In this document: piece by piece, positions 8,973 through 18,644 of the stretch
Numbering within the stretch: position 1 is the stretch's first letter
How the letters are laid out: each line of letters opens with the position of its first letter
Assembly (NCBI RefSeq): GCF_003838195.1
Contig: NZ_RCBY01000004.1
Coordinates: 27,721-91,720, forward strand
DNA: 64,000 bases
Origin: Okeania hirsuta
GTDB lineage: Bacteria; Cyanobacteriota; Cyanobacteriia; Cyanobacteriales; Microcoleaceae
Direction: 5' to 3'
Position numbers and translations under genes: made by a program
The notes under the pieces: generated by a model
Seen by the model: only the letters and a program-made list of their open reading frames with translations
What the model was told of the DNA's origin: nothing
The model's database searches: none

Positions 8973-10487
8973 CTAACTAGGTAAACAGACATCAGGAGCG
9001 CACAAACCAGGAAAATTTACGGTTGTGACTTGCAAGGTATCTAGCTCAACTTTGCGGATAATACAATTATTTGTATCTGCAATAAATAAATGTTGCGCGA
9101 TCGCACTTAATCCTGATGGCTCAAAAAATTGACAATTAATACCTTGTCCATCTTGATGACCGGCGGTGCCATCTCCCAACATGGTAAGGCATAAACCTGC
9201 GTGATATTCTACCCGCTTAATTTTGTGATTATAGGTATCAGCAACCCAGACATAATTTTGGGTATATTCTATTCCCAAACAATGCTGTAGCAAAACTTCT
9301 GGACCTCGGCCATCTTTGTCGCCAAAGCCAAATAGTCCTCCACTACCACAAATAGTCCGCACTTTCGGATGCTCATTAATACCTACTGCTCGAATAGAAC
9401 TAATTTCACTGTCAGCCACAAATAATTCATTGCCATCCGTACTAATACCGCTAGGTTGAGCAAAAGCAGATTCTGTCAGAGAGCCATCTACACAAGCTTC
9501 TGCACCAGTCCCTGCATAAGTGCTAATCATCCCAGTATCCAGTTGCAACAGCCAAATTTGATGGGAACCTGCCATAGCAATAAAAATGCGATCGCCTATC
9601 TTGTCCACATCCCAAGGTGAATTAAGTCTAGTTTCTCTAGCAACTCCACTATGAGGCGAAATTTGATAACTCTTTTCTCCAGTACCTGCAATAGTCTCCA
9701 CCTGCTGAGTTGTAAAATCAATTTTGCGCAAAGCATGATTTTCTGTATCGGCAACATATAAAACTTGATTCTTGGCATCAAAAGTCATACCTTGGGGAGC
9801 AAAAAATTGAGCTTCAGAAAATGAACCATTAATTAATCCTGGTTTCCCAGTACCAATAATGTGCAAAACTTCTCCCTCAAGAGTACTAACAACAATACGA
9901 TGATGTCCTGAGTCGGCGACAAATAATTGATTAGTATCACTATCAGCGAGAACTTTACCAGGAAAAGCTAAAGGTGTAGTCAAAGGTTGCTTTTGTTTTT
10001 CTAGAATTGAGCTAACTTCACTAAAATTAATAGTACCTTTGTCTTGATGTTCTTCTATCAACTTACCAATAATTTCATCCAAGAAATCACGTTTACCTTC
10101 ACCAGAAACAGACCCTACTATATACCCTTCTGGATCGATAATTTTGAAAGTAGGCCATGCACGAACAGCATATTGTTGCCAAACTCTCGATCCACTGTCC
10201 ACTAAAACAGGATGTCCAATGTCGTAGCGGAGGATAGCTTGGCGGACATTTTCCACATCTTTTTCATTCTCGAATTTTGCTGAGTGGACACCGATAACAG
10301 TCAGACTATCTGGATATTTTTGTTCTAGGAATTTTAGGTCTGGTAGAACGTGGAGGCAATTGATGCAACAGTAAGTCCAGAAGTCGAGGATAACCACTCG
10401 TCCTTTCAGAGATTCGAGGGATAGTGGTTTGTCTGTATTTAGCCAGGGATAATTTTGGGGCAGTTTAGGTGCTCTGATACGGGACAT
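8973..10487 (-). CDS. Thioredoxin-like / NHL-repeat protein (NHLRC2-like)
   Basis: The 504-residue protein joins an N-terminal thioredoxin-fold domain (about 1-150) to a C-terminal NHL beta-propeller (about 165-500). The redox motif is CxxC in WTYCCINC, preceded by LKGRVVILDF as in TlpA/AhpC-type domains. The propeller shows recurring patterns such as LFVADSGHHRI, LYVADTENHALRKI and FIADTNNCIIRKVE. The layout matches NHLRC2-like proteins, widespread and of unclear biochemical role. There is no signal peptide, so it is probably cytoplasmic. It is separated from the ATPase gene upstream by a MITE. Confidence 0.85.
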   Translation of the reverse strand: MSRIRAPKLPQNYPWLNTDKPLSLESLKGRVVILDFWTYCCINCLHVLPDLKFLEQKYPDSLTVIGVHSAKFENEKDVENVRQAILRYDIGHPVLVDSGSRVWQQYAVRAWPTFKIIDPEGYIVGSVSGEGKRDFLDEIIGKLIEEHQDKGTINFSEVSSILEKQKQPLTTPLAFPGKVLADSDTNQLFVADSGHHRIVVSTLEGEVLHIIGTGKPGLINGSFSEAQFFAPQGMTFDAKNQVLYVADTENHALRKIDFTTQQVETIAGTGEKSYQISPHSGVARETRLNSPWDVDKIGDRIFIAMAGSHQIWLLQLDTGMISTYAGTGAEACVDGSLTESAFAQPSGISTDGNELFVADSEISSIRAVGINEHPKVRTICGSGGLFGFGDKDGRGPEVLLQHCLGIEYTQNYVWVADTYNHKIKRVEYHAGLCLTMLGDGTAGHQDGQGINCQFFEPSGLSAIAQHLFIADTNNCIIRKVELDTLQVTTVNFPGLCAPDVCLPS

Positions 10488-10571
10488 AACAATTAATAAT
10501 TAATAATTAATAACTGGACAGTACAAAGTTATGAGTGGAAAGAAACTATGTTAGCAATGGATAATTAGAAA

Positions 10572-10695
10572 TATAGCAATCATATTTCAGTTGTAAGATT
10601 TTAGTTGTAATTCTGGGGAAGTGACGTAATATAAAAGGATTTTGATTTATCTTAATTGTTCTTAAACATCTCATAAATCATTCCTGATTGCTATA
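10572..10695. repeat. MITE-like element, TATAGCAATCA ends
   Basis: TATAGCAATCA (10572-10582) and TGATTGCTATA (10685-10695) are perfect 11-bp inverted repeats. This is the same family as 4211-4351 and 39883-40036. It fills most of the gap between the ATPase gene and the thioredoxin-NHL gene. Confidence 0.75.
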
Positions 10696-10729
10696 GTTTT
10701 CATTATCCATTATTCATTAGATTTTTTAC

Positions 10730-13429
10730 CTAACGTTGCCCTTTGCGAATCATACCCAGTCCATACAAATATAGTTCAGCAACACTATAAACACGAGCAG
10801 ACTGGGAGGGATCTTTACGGCGCAAATATTCTTGGAAAATACCTGCATCCATCATTTCCTTAAGACGAGTAGTTAACTCTGTACCTTCAATTTCCCATAT
10901 TTCTGTTAGTCGATTTTCATCAATAGGAGAACGTTCACCCTGGAGTTTATCCAATAATTTTTCCAGTTCAGGATATTCGTTGCGCACTTCATTGACACGC
11001 TGCTTAGATACCTCTGGTAAAACATCAGACAATGAGCGAGGTCGCAAAATTCTACTATCTGTGTATTCTGTTGATAAATTTTTCTCTCTTTTAACTGCTT
11101 CGTCTAAAAGCAATATCAAGCTTCGAGGGAAGCGGTTATCTTGACTGTCAGCGGTTCGTTTACGTACCCAATTATATGTGTAAGCAGCTTTGCCACGACC
11201 CATCTTTTCGCCCCACAGAGGAAAAAGACTTTTGCGTAATTGCTTTAATTCAATATTCTCAAGTCGTTCAACTTTTACTCCTGATTCCTGATTGATAGTT
11301 TGGCTAAGACTGCGAGAATTATTGAGAACTTGACGTAGTACAAGTCGCCAGAGATCGGCTTCTTCCCACTTCAATTCAAGCGATCGCCCACTGACGTAAT
11401 GTCCTTTGTTAGTAAAGTTAAGTTGATTCCAAATATCCTCTCGTAAAAATATCTTAGGCACAATATATTTAAGACCAATGCCACTTTCCAACCACCAAGC
11501 GAGCAAAGCTTCTAATGCTTTCCTTCGTCGCTGATAGTCTTCTTGACTATAACCAAATCCTGTATCTAACTCATCATAGAGGAGCCAAACTCGTCGGTTA
11601 TTTTCTTCCAACCATGAGTTAATATCTCGTAGTTGGTCAAAAGTTTCGAGACTAGCTGTTGACGATTTTGCTTGTTCAACTAACCATGAAACTATATCAG
11701 CACTTCTAGGTTTCTCAGTAGCTATTAAACCTTTTAAATTATCATTAATATTAGGGAGTGACTGCAACTCTGGCAAAGAAGAACATAATTGCAATAAAGC
11801 ATAATTTAACCAAAAATATTTCCAGCAATCATCGCCTACCTCACGTTCATAACTAGCTAGAGCAGTACCCTCTAAAATATAGCTTTTGATTGTAGGTTTA
11901 CCATGTCCCGCAATAAAATTAACATTACCGATCTCTTGATAATAACCAGCTAGTTTTTTAGCTTCTTCTGGTTGCTCTACAAATAGTCTAAATAACAAAC
12001 TTTTTCCTGTACCTTTAGCACCTCGAATTAGCCAATTTTTATCGCTTAAAAATTTGGGGAAATCTTCTGTACGTTGAAATATTTCTGGAATTTTTTCTGG
12101 TTCTATATCTTGTGCTGTTGCTGCTATAAAATTCAACTCATTTAAAATAGTTTTCTTGGTAGCTTTCTCAACAATAGTGTCAGTTGTTAGACTAGGTTTA
12201 ATATCTGGTAAACTAGCATCAATTACTTCTGCAATTGAGAGATAATTATCTAGTAAACTTTTAGGTACATCATTAACAAGACTTGACAAAGTGCTAATGT
12301 TAGGATTGTAGTTAATTTCATAGTAAAGTTCGTTAACTGTTGTATAGCTTGGCACTCTCCAATTCTTCTCTATCCAATCTTCAACTTCATAGATCCAAAT
12401 TTGACGTTGTTCTGCAGCAACAGCAGGCATAGGTGTGAGGACAAAACGTAAATCTGGTCTGCCTCGATATTGGCATTGTTTACTAACAGTTTGTACAATC
12501 CAACTTAACCCTTTAAAACTTTGGTCAGTTGGTGAAAAACAGATAATTCCTAAATCAGCTAAATCTAATAAAGCAATAGCGCTAGTATCATTAAATCCAG
12601 GACGAGCATCAATTAAAATTACATCAGGATTTAGTTGTTCTTTAATATCTTCAATTAATTGTTGAACAGGATTATTGTCTCTGCGATAAAAAGCCTGTAA
12701 AGTTCCCCGGTCTAGTTCAGCTAAACGATGAATATAATTTTCATCATATTCTCCAACTGGAACTAAAAAGAGTTCGCCACGGGCTTTTATTTCTACTTGA
12801 TAAATGCAACTTTCAATAGGAGGAAATTTTTCTTCTGGGGTGAGAAAGCGTTGGTATAAATAATCTAATACACCATAATTTTCTTGATTAATCAGCTCAA
12901 TATCTGACTCCAATAAAATTGAAATTCCTGGTGCTTCTAAATCAAAATCTACTATTACTACTCGACGTTTTTTTTCAGTAGCTAATATTCCGGCAACTAA
13001 ACCTAGTGCAGTAGAACGACCAACTCCTCCTCTAAAAGAATAGAAAGTTGCTATTAAAGGAGTTTTAAAAACATCTTCTTCATTTGGTTCTTTAGTTTCC
13101 TCTGGTTCTGATGACATGAGAATATCTGACCATAAAGGTAACTGAAGTTGAGTATATTCAGGAGGTTGTTCTGTTGCTTCTTCAGGAGTTAATAAGTCAT
13201 AGCTTAAAATTGGGTATTTACTCAAATTAAAGTCTATATAGGCTAATATTTCATCAATCTTTTGTTCGCGCTCTTCTAAAGATTTTTCTTGAAATAAATT
13301 GGTAATAATTAAAATCTTTATCCAACCCAATGAATTGCGTATAACAGTTATTTTTGATGAATCATCTTCAGCTACTAATATTGTACTTAAATGAGTTTTA
13401 ATTTTTGTAGGTAAAGTATTGAAATCCAT
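10730..13429 (-). CDS. KGGVGR-type ParA/MinD-like ATPase fused to a second P-loop (Sll1717-like) ATPase
   Basis: The protein is about 900 residues with two NTPase modules. After a leader of about 125 residues comes a ParA/MinD-like domain with the variant motif FYSFRGGVGRSTALGL, then VVIVDFDLEAPG and VILIDARPGFND. Arg replaces the usual Lys before GGVG, as in proteins annotated as KGGVGR-motif variant ATPases. A second Walker A, RGAKGTGKSLLF (about 475), starts a STAND/KAP-like module with a Walker-B-like VWLLYDELD, and ends in a winged-helix-like region. ATG 13429 is preferred. TTG 13438 is possible because AAGGA lies 5 nt before it. The gene lies 11 bp after the HEPN gene, so the two are surely co-transcribed. 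A conflict or defence role is inferred. Confidence 0.8.
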   Translation of the reverse strand: MDFNTLPTKIKTHLSTILVAEDDSSKITVIRNSLGWIKILIITNLFQEKSLEEREQKIDEILAYIDFNLSKYPILSYDLLTPEEATEQPPEYTQLQLPLWSDILMSSEPEETKEPNEEDVFKTPLIATFYSFRGGVGRSTALGLVAGILATEKKRRVVIVDFDLEAPGISILLESDIELINQENYGVLDYLYQRFLTPEEKFPPIESCIYQVEIKARGELFLVPVGEYDENYIHRLAELDRGTLQAFYRRDNNPVQQLIEDIKEQLNPDVILIDARPGFNDTSAIALLDLADLGIICFSPTDQSFKGLSWIVQTVSKQCQYRGRPDLRFVLTPMPAVAAEQRQIWIYEVEDWIEKNWRVPSYTTVNELYYEINYNPNISTLSSLVNDVPKSLLDNYLSIAEVIDASLPDIKPSLTTDTIVEKATKKTILNELNFIAATAQDIEPEKIPEIFQRTEDFPKFLSDKNWLIRGAKGTGKSLLFRLFVEQPEEAKKLAGYYQEIGNVNFIAGHGKPTIKSYILEGTALASYEREVGDDCWKYFWLNYALLQLCSSLPELQSLPNINDNLKGLIATEKPRSADIVSWLVEQAKSSTASLETFDQLRDINSWLEENNRRVWLLYDELDTGFGYSQEDYQRRRKALEALLAWWLESGIGLKYIVPKIFLREDIWNQLNFTNKGHYVSGRSLELKWEEADLWRLVLRQVLNNSRSLSQTINQESGVKVERLENIELKQLRKSLFPLWGEKMGRGKAAYTYNWVRKRTADSQDNRFPRSLILLLDEAVKREKNLSTEYTDSRILRPRSLSDVLPEVSKQRVNEVRNEYPELEKLLDKLQGERSPIDENRLTEIWEIEGTELTTRLKEMMDAGIFQEYLRRKDPSQSARVYSVAELYLYGLGMIRKGQR

Positions 13430-13440
13430 AATTATCAAGT

Positions 13441-13890
13441 TTATCCTTGTTTATCTAGCAATAATCTGTGTAATTTTTCGACAGCTTTGATAAATCTTTC
13501 ACTATCTTGTTCTTGACCACTTTTATCTGAGTAGCGTAATCGATCGTTGTGCCATAAAGATGAGACTGTATTCCAAGCATCTTTATAACTATTAGTACGA
13601 TCTAAAGCGATCGCTCTTTGTACCGAGTTTACATAATCTAGAAAAACAGCCAGATTATGTAAATTTGAACCTTGTATTTTTATTTTTTTGTATGCTTTTG
13701 TATCTTTGAAGTTATGTTTTTTTTCCTCATAACAAATGAGAGATTTTAAGGCGCATTCAATAGCATAACCACCCATATAAATAGCACCATTCCATCGTTT
13801 TTGACCATGTAGCACTCTAGCATCTTCAAGACGACGACGAGAAGCACCTAACTGAATGCTTCTGCCATAAGTATCTGGCGTATTTGGCAA
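13441..13890 (-). CDS. HEPN-domain protein
   Basis: This 149-residue helical protein has the HEPN signature GAIYMGGYAIECALKSLI, followed by LHNLAVFLDYV and a C-terminal helix RFIKAVEKLHRLL. HEPN proteins are often RNases or nucleotide-handling partners of NTPases or nucleotidyltransferases. The canonical RxxxxH RNase motif is not obvious here, so catalysis is uncertain. The start is a TTG fixed by a strong Shine-Dalgarno (AAAGGAGGT, 8 nt spacing). It is translated immediately before the double ATPase, so the two probably form one complex or regulated pair. Confidence 0.75.
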   Translation of the reverse strand: MPNTPDTYGRSIQLGASRRRLEDARVLHGQKRWNGAIYMGGYAIECALKSLICYEEKKHNFKDTKAYKKIKIQGSNLHNLAVFLDYVNSVQRAIALDRTNSYKDAWNTVSSLWHNDRLRYSDKSGQEQDSERFIKAVEKLHRLLLDKQG

Positions 13891-13943
13891 AAAATAGACC
13901 TCCTTTCATTGATTGATAATGGATCATGAATAATGGATAATTA

Positions 13944-14094
13944 TATCATGTCCGATGGGGCACGTTTGTGTAAACCCAAAGGTGAATATCTATAGTAAAT
14001 TTAAATTTTTTTCTTGCTTTTAGGTATTCCTGACTGTTCCTTGTTCCCTGTTCCCTACCTTTGCTATACAATATTGATGCTATCGGACATGATA
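13944..14094. repeat. TATCATGTCC-family MITE
   Basis: The ends TATCATGTCCGAT and ATCGGACATGATA face each other. The interior shares GTAAACCCAAAGGTGAATAT and a run of TTCCCTGTTCCC with the copies at 23021-23196, 23315-23475 and (inverted) 61531-61829. The flanking triplets are TTA and TCA, so the target duplication is imperfect here. Confidence 0.8.
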
Positions 14095-14121
14095 TCAGTC
14101 AAATTGCAGGAGGTGTCTAAT

Positions 14122-14230
<109 letters not shown>

Positions 14231-14311
14231 AATAGCTAAAAGTCCTATATCCATTATCAATTAATGAATCCCTTCTTGCTTCTTCCCTCTTCCTTCTTTC
14301 TTCTTCCTTCT

Positions 14312-17300
14312 TTAAACAGATAACATAATTTGAGAACCTTGAGGGGTTTTACTAACTTCTATTCGTGCCTGAAAAGCTTCTTTAAAATGAGGAATATGAG
14401 TCACAGTTAAAATACAGGAAAAATCAGAAGAAATGGCATTAATAGCTGCAATTAATCTGTCGCATCCCTCGGCATCTTGAGTGCCAAATCCTTCATCAAT
14501 AATCAGCAGTTGTAATGCAGTTCCAGAACGTTGTGCTAATAATTTTGACAATGCTAAACGAATGGCAAAGTTAACTCGAAAAGCTTCTCCACCGGAATAA
14601 GTTTCATAAGGTCTTGTTCCTTGAGTATCTGCAATTAAAATATCTAATGTATCTATCCATTTACTATTTTTTTTACTTCCTTTTGTGGCTTTTTGAGTCA
14701 CGAATTGAATATGTAATTGATTACCACTTAATTTTGCCAAAATCTGATTTGTTTCAGCCTCTAACTGTGGCAAAATATTTTCAATCATTAGCGCCTGAAT
14801 ACCTTTTTTGCCAAAAGCTAAAGATAATTCTTGATAAACTCGATATTGCCGTTTAGCAGTTTTTAATTGTTCCAATTGTTGACTGGTTTGAACTTTCAAT
14901 TTCTCTAAATGTTGTAACTGCTGTTCTACTTTTCCTAAACTTCCCAACTGTTCATCTAACTGCCGACGACGGTCTTGAATTTTTTTATCTAAAAATAGAA
15001 TCTTTTCATCCGCATCAGGAGTTTGTTCTAACTGTTGATTTAAAGTAAAAATCTGGCTTTTAATTCCTGCTAAATCTTGTTGCTGATTTTCTATAACTTC
15101 TTTCAATTCATTAATTCGTTTTAGTAGGTGGGGATATTGTTTTTGAGCCTGACATAATTTTTCGATACGAGTTAACCAAAATTGTGTCTTTCTCAATTCA
15201 GACCTCACACAATTATGCTCTTCTAAATCATATCCAATTTCAGCAATTTCTCTCTCAATCACAATAATTTGCTGTTGTACTTGAGAAGTTTGTTTTTGCT
15301 GCTCCAACTCCTGTTTTAAACTAACTATTTGCCCTTCAATTTCTGGCAGATGAACCCTAATTTTCCCCAACTTTGTCTCTGCATCTTTTATCTGCCCATA
15401 CTTAATTTCTGCCCACCTTAATTTCTTCTCTTCTTGTCTAGCTAAACTATGACTCCGGTCATCATAATTAAGCTGTTGAATTTTTTCCTCTAAAATGCTA
15501 ATTTCAGCATATAAATTAACTGCAAAATCTCCTGTCTGTAGCGATCGCTCTACCTGTCCCACTTCCTTTACTAACTCTTGCAATAAAGTTTCATCTTTGC
15601 CAATATTATCCAACTGCGCTTGTAAACTACCTCGACATTCCCGCAACTCATCATATTTCTCTAACTCTCCCTCTATTTGCCGATATTCCGTTCTCAAAAC
15701 CTGAATTTCCCGCTCAGAAATAGCTAGTTGTTCCCGTGTAACCCATAATAAATCTCTAATTTCCTTTTGCTGACTCTGATGTTTGTTCACAACTAAATTC
15801 CAGTGATGTTCATCCAAAGGGCGATCGCATAATGGACAAGGTGGGTACTCTGTCACTCCTATTTCAATATTATCGGTACCTTTATTTAATAATTTCAACT
15901 TTTGATCTAACTCGGTAAGTCTAGTTTCGTAGTCTTTTTTATTGCGAACTAAACGTTCGAGAAAATGATGTCTTTCCTGTCCTTTTTCCTGTACCCGTCG
16001 CAGATAAACTCGCTTATTATCTAATTTAGAAATTTCTTCTACTACTTCCTGTAATGCTGTCTGTAGTTGAGGTTGCTTTTGCCGTTGAGTTTTTCTGAGT
16101 TGGTGCGTTCTAGAATTGAGTTCTTCCAAACGAGCGCTCAAACGTGCTTGCTCCCGTTCCAGTTCAGTTTGTAATTTTTGGCGTTGTTGTTGTAGTGGGG
16201 TAACTTCCACCTGTAATTTGTCTAGTTCATTTAATTTTGTTCTGGCAGTTTGTAGTTGTTCCAGAGCAGTTTCAATATCAGCACGTTTGCTCAAAATATC
16301 TAAATTTTCTTGTTCCTGTTGTTTGAGAGAATTTAACTGTGCTTGATGTTGCTGAATTTTGTTTTGTACTTCTTGCAGTTGTTGACGTTGTTTTTCCTGG
16401 AGTTGTTGACGCTGGTTCAGAGCATTTTGATGGGTTCTAAATTTTGCAGATAAATTCTCTTCGGTAGTTTGCAAGTTTTGGAAATGAGCATATCCAGCTT
16501 TAATTTCATTTTCCTGTTGCAAAACTGCTAATAGTTCATCTTGTTGTTGTTGAGTAGTTTTGAATTCCTGTTGGAGGCGATAACATTCTTGCACCAGTTT
16601 GTCATATTGTTGTTGTTGTCCGTGCAGTAGTTTTTCCCAGGTTTGACGATGGTTTTGTTGAATTTGCAGTTGTTTGAGTCGTTCTTTATCACATTCTTGT
16701 TGTTGCTGGAGTTGAGTAAGGGTAGTTTGGAGATGAGTCTGTTGTTTAGCGATCGCTTCTTTTTGTTGGAGTTGTTTTTGGTTTACTTCTAAAGTCTGTT
16801 CAAGTAATTCCACTTTCGCTTTGAACTGCCGAGCAGTATCTTTAGCTTTTTCCCCCAGGGTGTCATATTGGTCGAGTTTTAGGAGGTTGGCGAGAATTTC
16901 TTTCCGTTCATTAGGACGTTTGAGCATAAATTCATCTGCTCTACCTTGACGCAGATATGCTGAGTTAACGAATGTGTCGTAGTCGAGTTTGAGATGTTGG
17001 ATAATAGTTTGTTGGGTTGCACGGACACCTTTTTGAGTCAGACTTTTAAACCGGGAACCAGTGCTAATTTGAAATTCTAGAGTAGCTGAACTTCCCCGAC
17101 GACGACCACGAATAACACGGTAAACATTACCGTTGCTGCTAAAGGTGAAGTCTACCCGTACTTCTTTTTCTCCCAGACTGATAATATCATCTTCAGTAGC
17201 GGCGCGACTATTTCCCCACACCGACCAGGCGATCGCTTCCAGTAGAGAAGATTTTCCTGCACCATTTGGTCCGCAAATACAGGCAGTATGCAGACCTGTA

Positions 17301-17362
17301 AAATCTAGAGTTGCTTCCTGATAGCTGAGGAAATTTTTTAGTTGCAATTTTTGAGGAATCAT
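14312..17362 (-). CDS. sbcC: SbcC/Rad50-type exonuclease ATPase subunit
   Basis: The 1016-residue SMC-like ATPase pairs with the SbcD/Mre11 nuclease (not in this window) to process DNA ends and hairpins. The N-terminal half-ATPase has FLSYQEATLDF and Walker A CGPNGAGKSSLLEAIAWS. Two long Gln/Glu-rich coiled-coil arms flank a zinc-hook CPLCDRPL at mid-protein. The C-terminal half has the signature YSGGEAFRVNFAIRLALS, Walker B LLIIDEGFGTQD and a conserved THIP. Its length is typical of the family. Hairpin-processing activity may matter in a genome this rich in inverted repeats (inference). Confidence 0.93.
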   Translation of the reverse strand: MIPQKLQLKNFLSYQEATLDFTGLHTACICGPNGAGKSSLLEAIAWSVWGNSRAATEDDIISLGEKEVRVDFTFSSNGNVYRVIRGRRRGSSATLEFQISTGSRFKSLTQKGVRATQQTIIQHLKLDYDTFVNSAYLRQGRADEFMLKRPNERKEILANLLKLDQYDTLGEKAKDTARQFKAKVELLEQTLEVNQKQLQQKEAIAKQQTHLQTTLTQLQQQQECDKERLKQLQIQQNHRQTWEKLLHGQQQQYDKLVQECYRLQQEFKTTQQQQDELLAVLQQENEIKAGYAHFQNLQTTEENLSAKFRTHQNALNQRQQLQEKQRQQLQEVQNKIQQHQAQLNSLKQQEQENLDILSKRADIETALEQLQTARTKLNELDKLQVEVTPLQQQRQKLQTELEREQARLSARLEELNSRTHQLRKTQRQKQPQLQTALQEVVEEISKLDNKRVYLRRVQEKGQERHHFLERLVRNKKDYETRLTELDQKLKLLNKGTDNIEIGVTEYPPCPLCDRPLDEHHWNLVVNKHQSQQKEIRDLLWVTREQLAISEREIQVLRTEYRQIEGELEKYDELRECRGSLQAQLDNIGKDETLLQELVKEVGQVERSLQTGDFAVNLYAEISILEEKIQQLNYDDRSHSLARQEEKKLRWAEIKYGQIKDAETKLGKIRVHLPEIEGQIVSLKQELEQQKQTSQVQQQIIVIEREIAEIGYDLEEHNCVRSELRKTQFWLTRIEKLCQAQKQYPHLLKRINELKEVIENQQQDLAGIKSQIFTLNQQLEQTPDADEKILFLDKKIQDRRRQLDEQLGSLGKVEQQLQHLEKLKVQTSQQLEQLKTAKRQYRVYQELSLAFGKKGIQALMIENILPQLEAETNQILAKLSGNQLHIQFVTQKATKGSKKNSKWIDTLDILIADTQGTRPYETYSGGEAFRVNFAIRLALSKLLAQRSGTALQLLIIDEGFGTQDAEGCDRLIAAINAISSDFSCILTVTHIPHFKEAFQARIEVSKTPQGSQIMLSV

Positions 17363-17398
17363 TTTGTTATCGCACTTTTAGTTGTCAAGATTTATTAA

Positions 17399-17513
17399 CA
17401 GGACTTACGCACAGACACTAAATCTAATGAGGGCGAATGCCATTTGCGCTCCGCAAAGCTCCGAATTGCGCCCCTACATATGGCGCTTTCAAGGTAAATT
17501 TGCGTAAGTCCTG
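17399..17513. repeat. 115-bp MITE, CAGGACTTACGCA ends
   Basis: CAGGACTTACGCA and TGCGTAAGTCCTG are perfect 13-bp inverted repeats, an end type common in cyanobacterial genomes. The inside holds TGCGCTCCGCAAAGCTCCG, a form of the small GC-rich dispersed module also seen in the IS1-type remnants. Confidence 0.85.
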
Positions 17514-17769
17514 ACTAAAATAATGTTTCACTGAGTTTTGTTTTAACTAATTTGGTTGATGTTAATTCACCCTAGTTTTTGCTTTCTTTTCTACGTTACT
17601 TTTTAGAAAACAACTATATTAGTCTGGTTATATTTTTCACATTTTACATTAGCACAAAAAAATAACTATTGTGCTTAGGTTTCTATCTGCAAATATAAAT
17701 TATTGGGCGTTGTCAGAAAAGAAGATAATTCAGAGAATGATCAGCGTCTAGAGTTCAAGGAGAGATGTC

Positions 17770-18626
17770 ATGGAATGTCCAGAATGCCACAGTCACCACA
17801 TCCATAAAAATGGTCACGTGAAAAGGTAAGCAAAATTATATCTGTGTCAAGTGTGGCCGTCAATTGATCCCAGAATATCAACCCATACGGATATAGTGAT
17901 GATGCCAAGCGCAACTGCTGGAAAGTGTATGTTAATGGCATGGGTTTTCGTGCCATAGAGAGAATTACAGGAGTTTCACGCACAACGATTATTGATGGGG
18001 TCAAACTTGTGGGAACACTTCTACCAGATGCCTATGAGGCAGAAACTATGCCAGAGGTCGGAGAATTGGATCAACTAGAAACCTTTGTCGGAAAAAAAAA
18101 TCAAATCTGGCACAGGAGCTGCTGTAGACCATTTTCCAGCCGGGATTTTAGGTTGGGTAGTAGGTAACCATAGTGCAGAAACATTTATGGTACTATGGCA
18201 GACTATTTCCTGGTGGAAATGTTATATCAAATCCGGTTAAACAGCCATAGAATGGTTAAGTTAGGAGTCCTCAGGAGTCAGTCGGACCTCCTCAGGAGGA
18301 GAAAGAATTACAAAGATAAACGTAGTTATGGCGATTGAAGATTTTTTTTATGTCCAATTAAACGGATTTGATATTACTTTTGGGTGAGGAATGGTAATCC
18401 AGTTTATAGCAAATTTATTCCGGCAGGAGATCAGATTGTGAGCAAGACTTACATGACTGGTGTAGAGGGAGAAAATACACGCGCTACGTCATTACTGAGC
18501 TATGTTAGATGGCAAAACCTTGTGCTATTCCAAGTCTGTTGAAATGTTAAAGCACTCAATTGACTACTGATTCATTACCTTAAGTTTAAAGAGGTCCCTG
18601 TTCCCACCCTGTCCCTATAATTCATC
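17770..18626 (+). pseudogene. Broken IS1-family transposase
   Basis: The start reads MECPECHSHHIHKNGHVKR, the zinc-finger N-terminus of IS1-type transposases. Later segments in shifting frames give MYVNGMGFRAIERITGVSRT, LLPDAYEAETMPEVGELDQL, AVDHFPAGILGWVVGNHSAE and QIVSKTYMTGVEGENTR, in the expected order for a DDE enzyme. There are early stops, an expanded A-run near 18096 that shifts frame, and a MITE inserted at 18225-18373 inside the codons for WWKCYFW. It cannot make a functional transposase. Confidence 0.88.
18225..18373. repeat. TATCAAATCC-family MITE nested in the IS1 transposase
   Basis: The ends TATCAAATCCGGTTAAA and TTAAACGGATTTGATA lie in opposite orientation. TTA flanks both sides, and removing the element plus one TTA restores a continuous transposase sequence (GGAAATG-TTA-CTTTTGG). 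This fixes both the boundaries and the 3-bp duplication. Confidence 0.85.
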
Positions 18627-18644
18627 TTTTAATCTGACAACGCC

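Larger units (their letters stand above)
17706..18644 (+). mobile_element. Complete but inactive IS1-family element with 8-bp target duplication
   Basis: The ends GGCGTTGTCAGA (17706-17717) and TCTGACAACGCC (18633-18644) are perfect inverted repeats. AATTATTG directly flanks both sides (17698-17705 and 18645-18652), a target duplication of the size IS1-family elements make. The intact boundaries show one precise insertion. The transposase inside is broken and is itself interrupted by a MITE. Confidence 0.9.
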
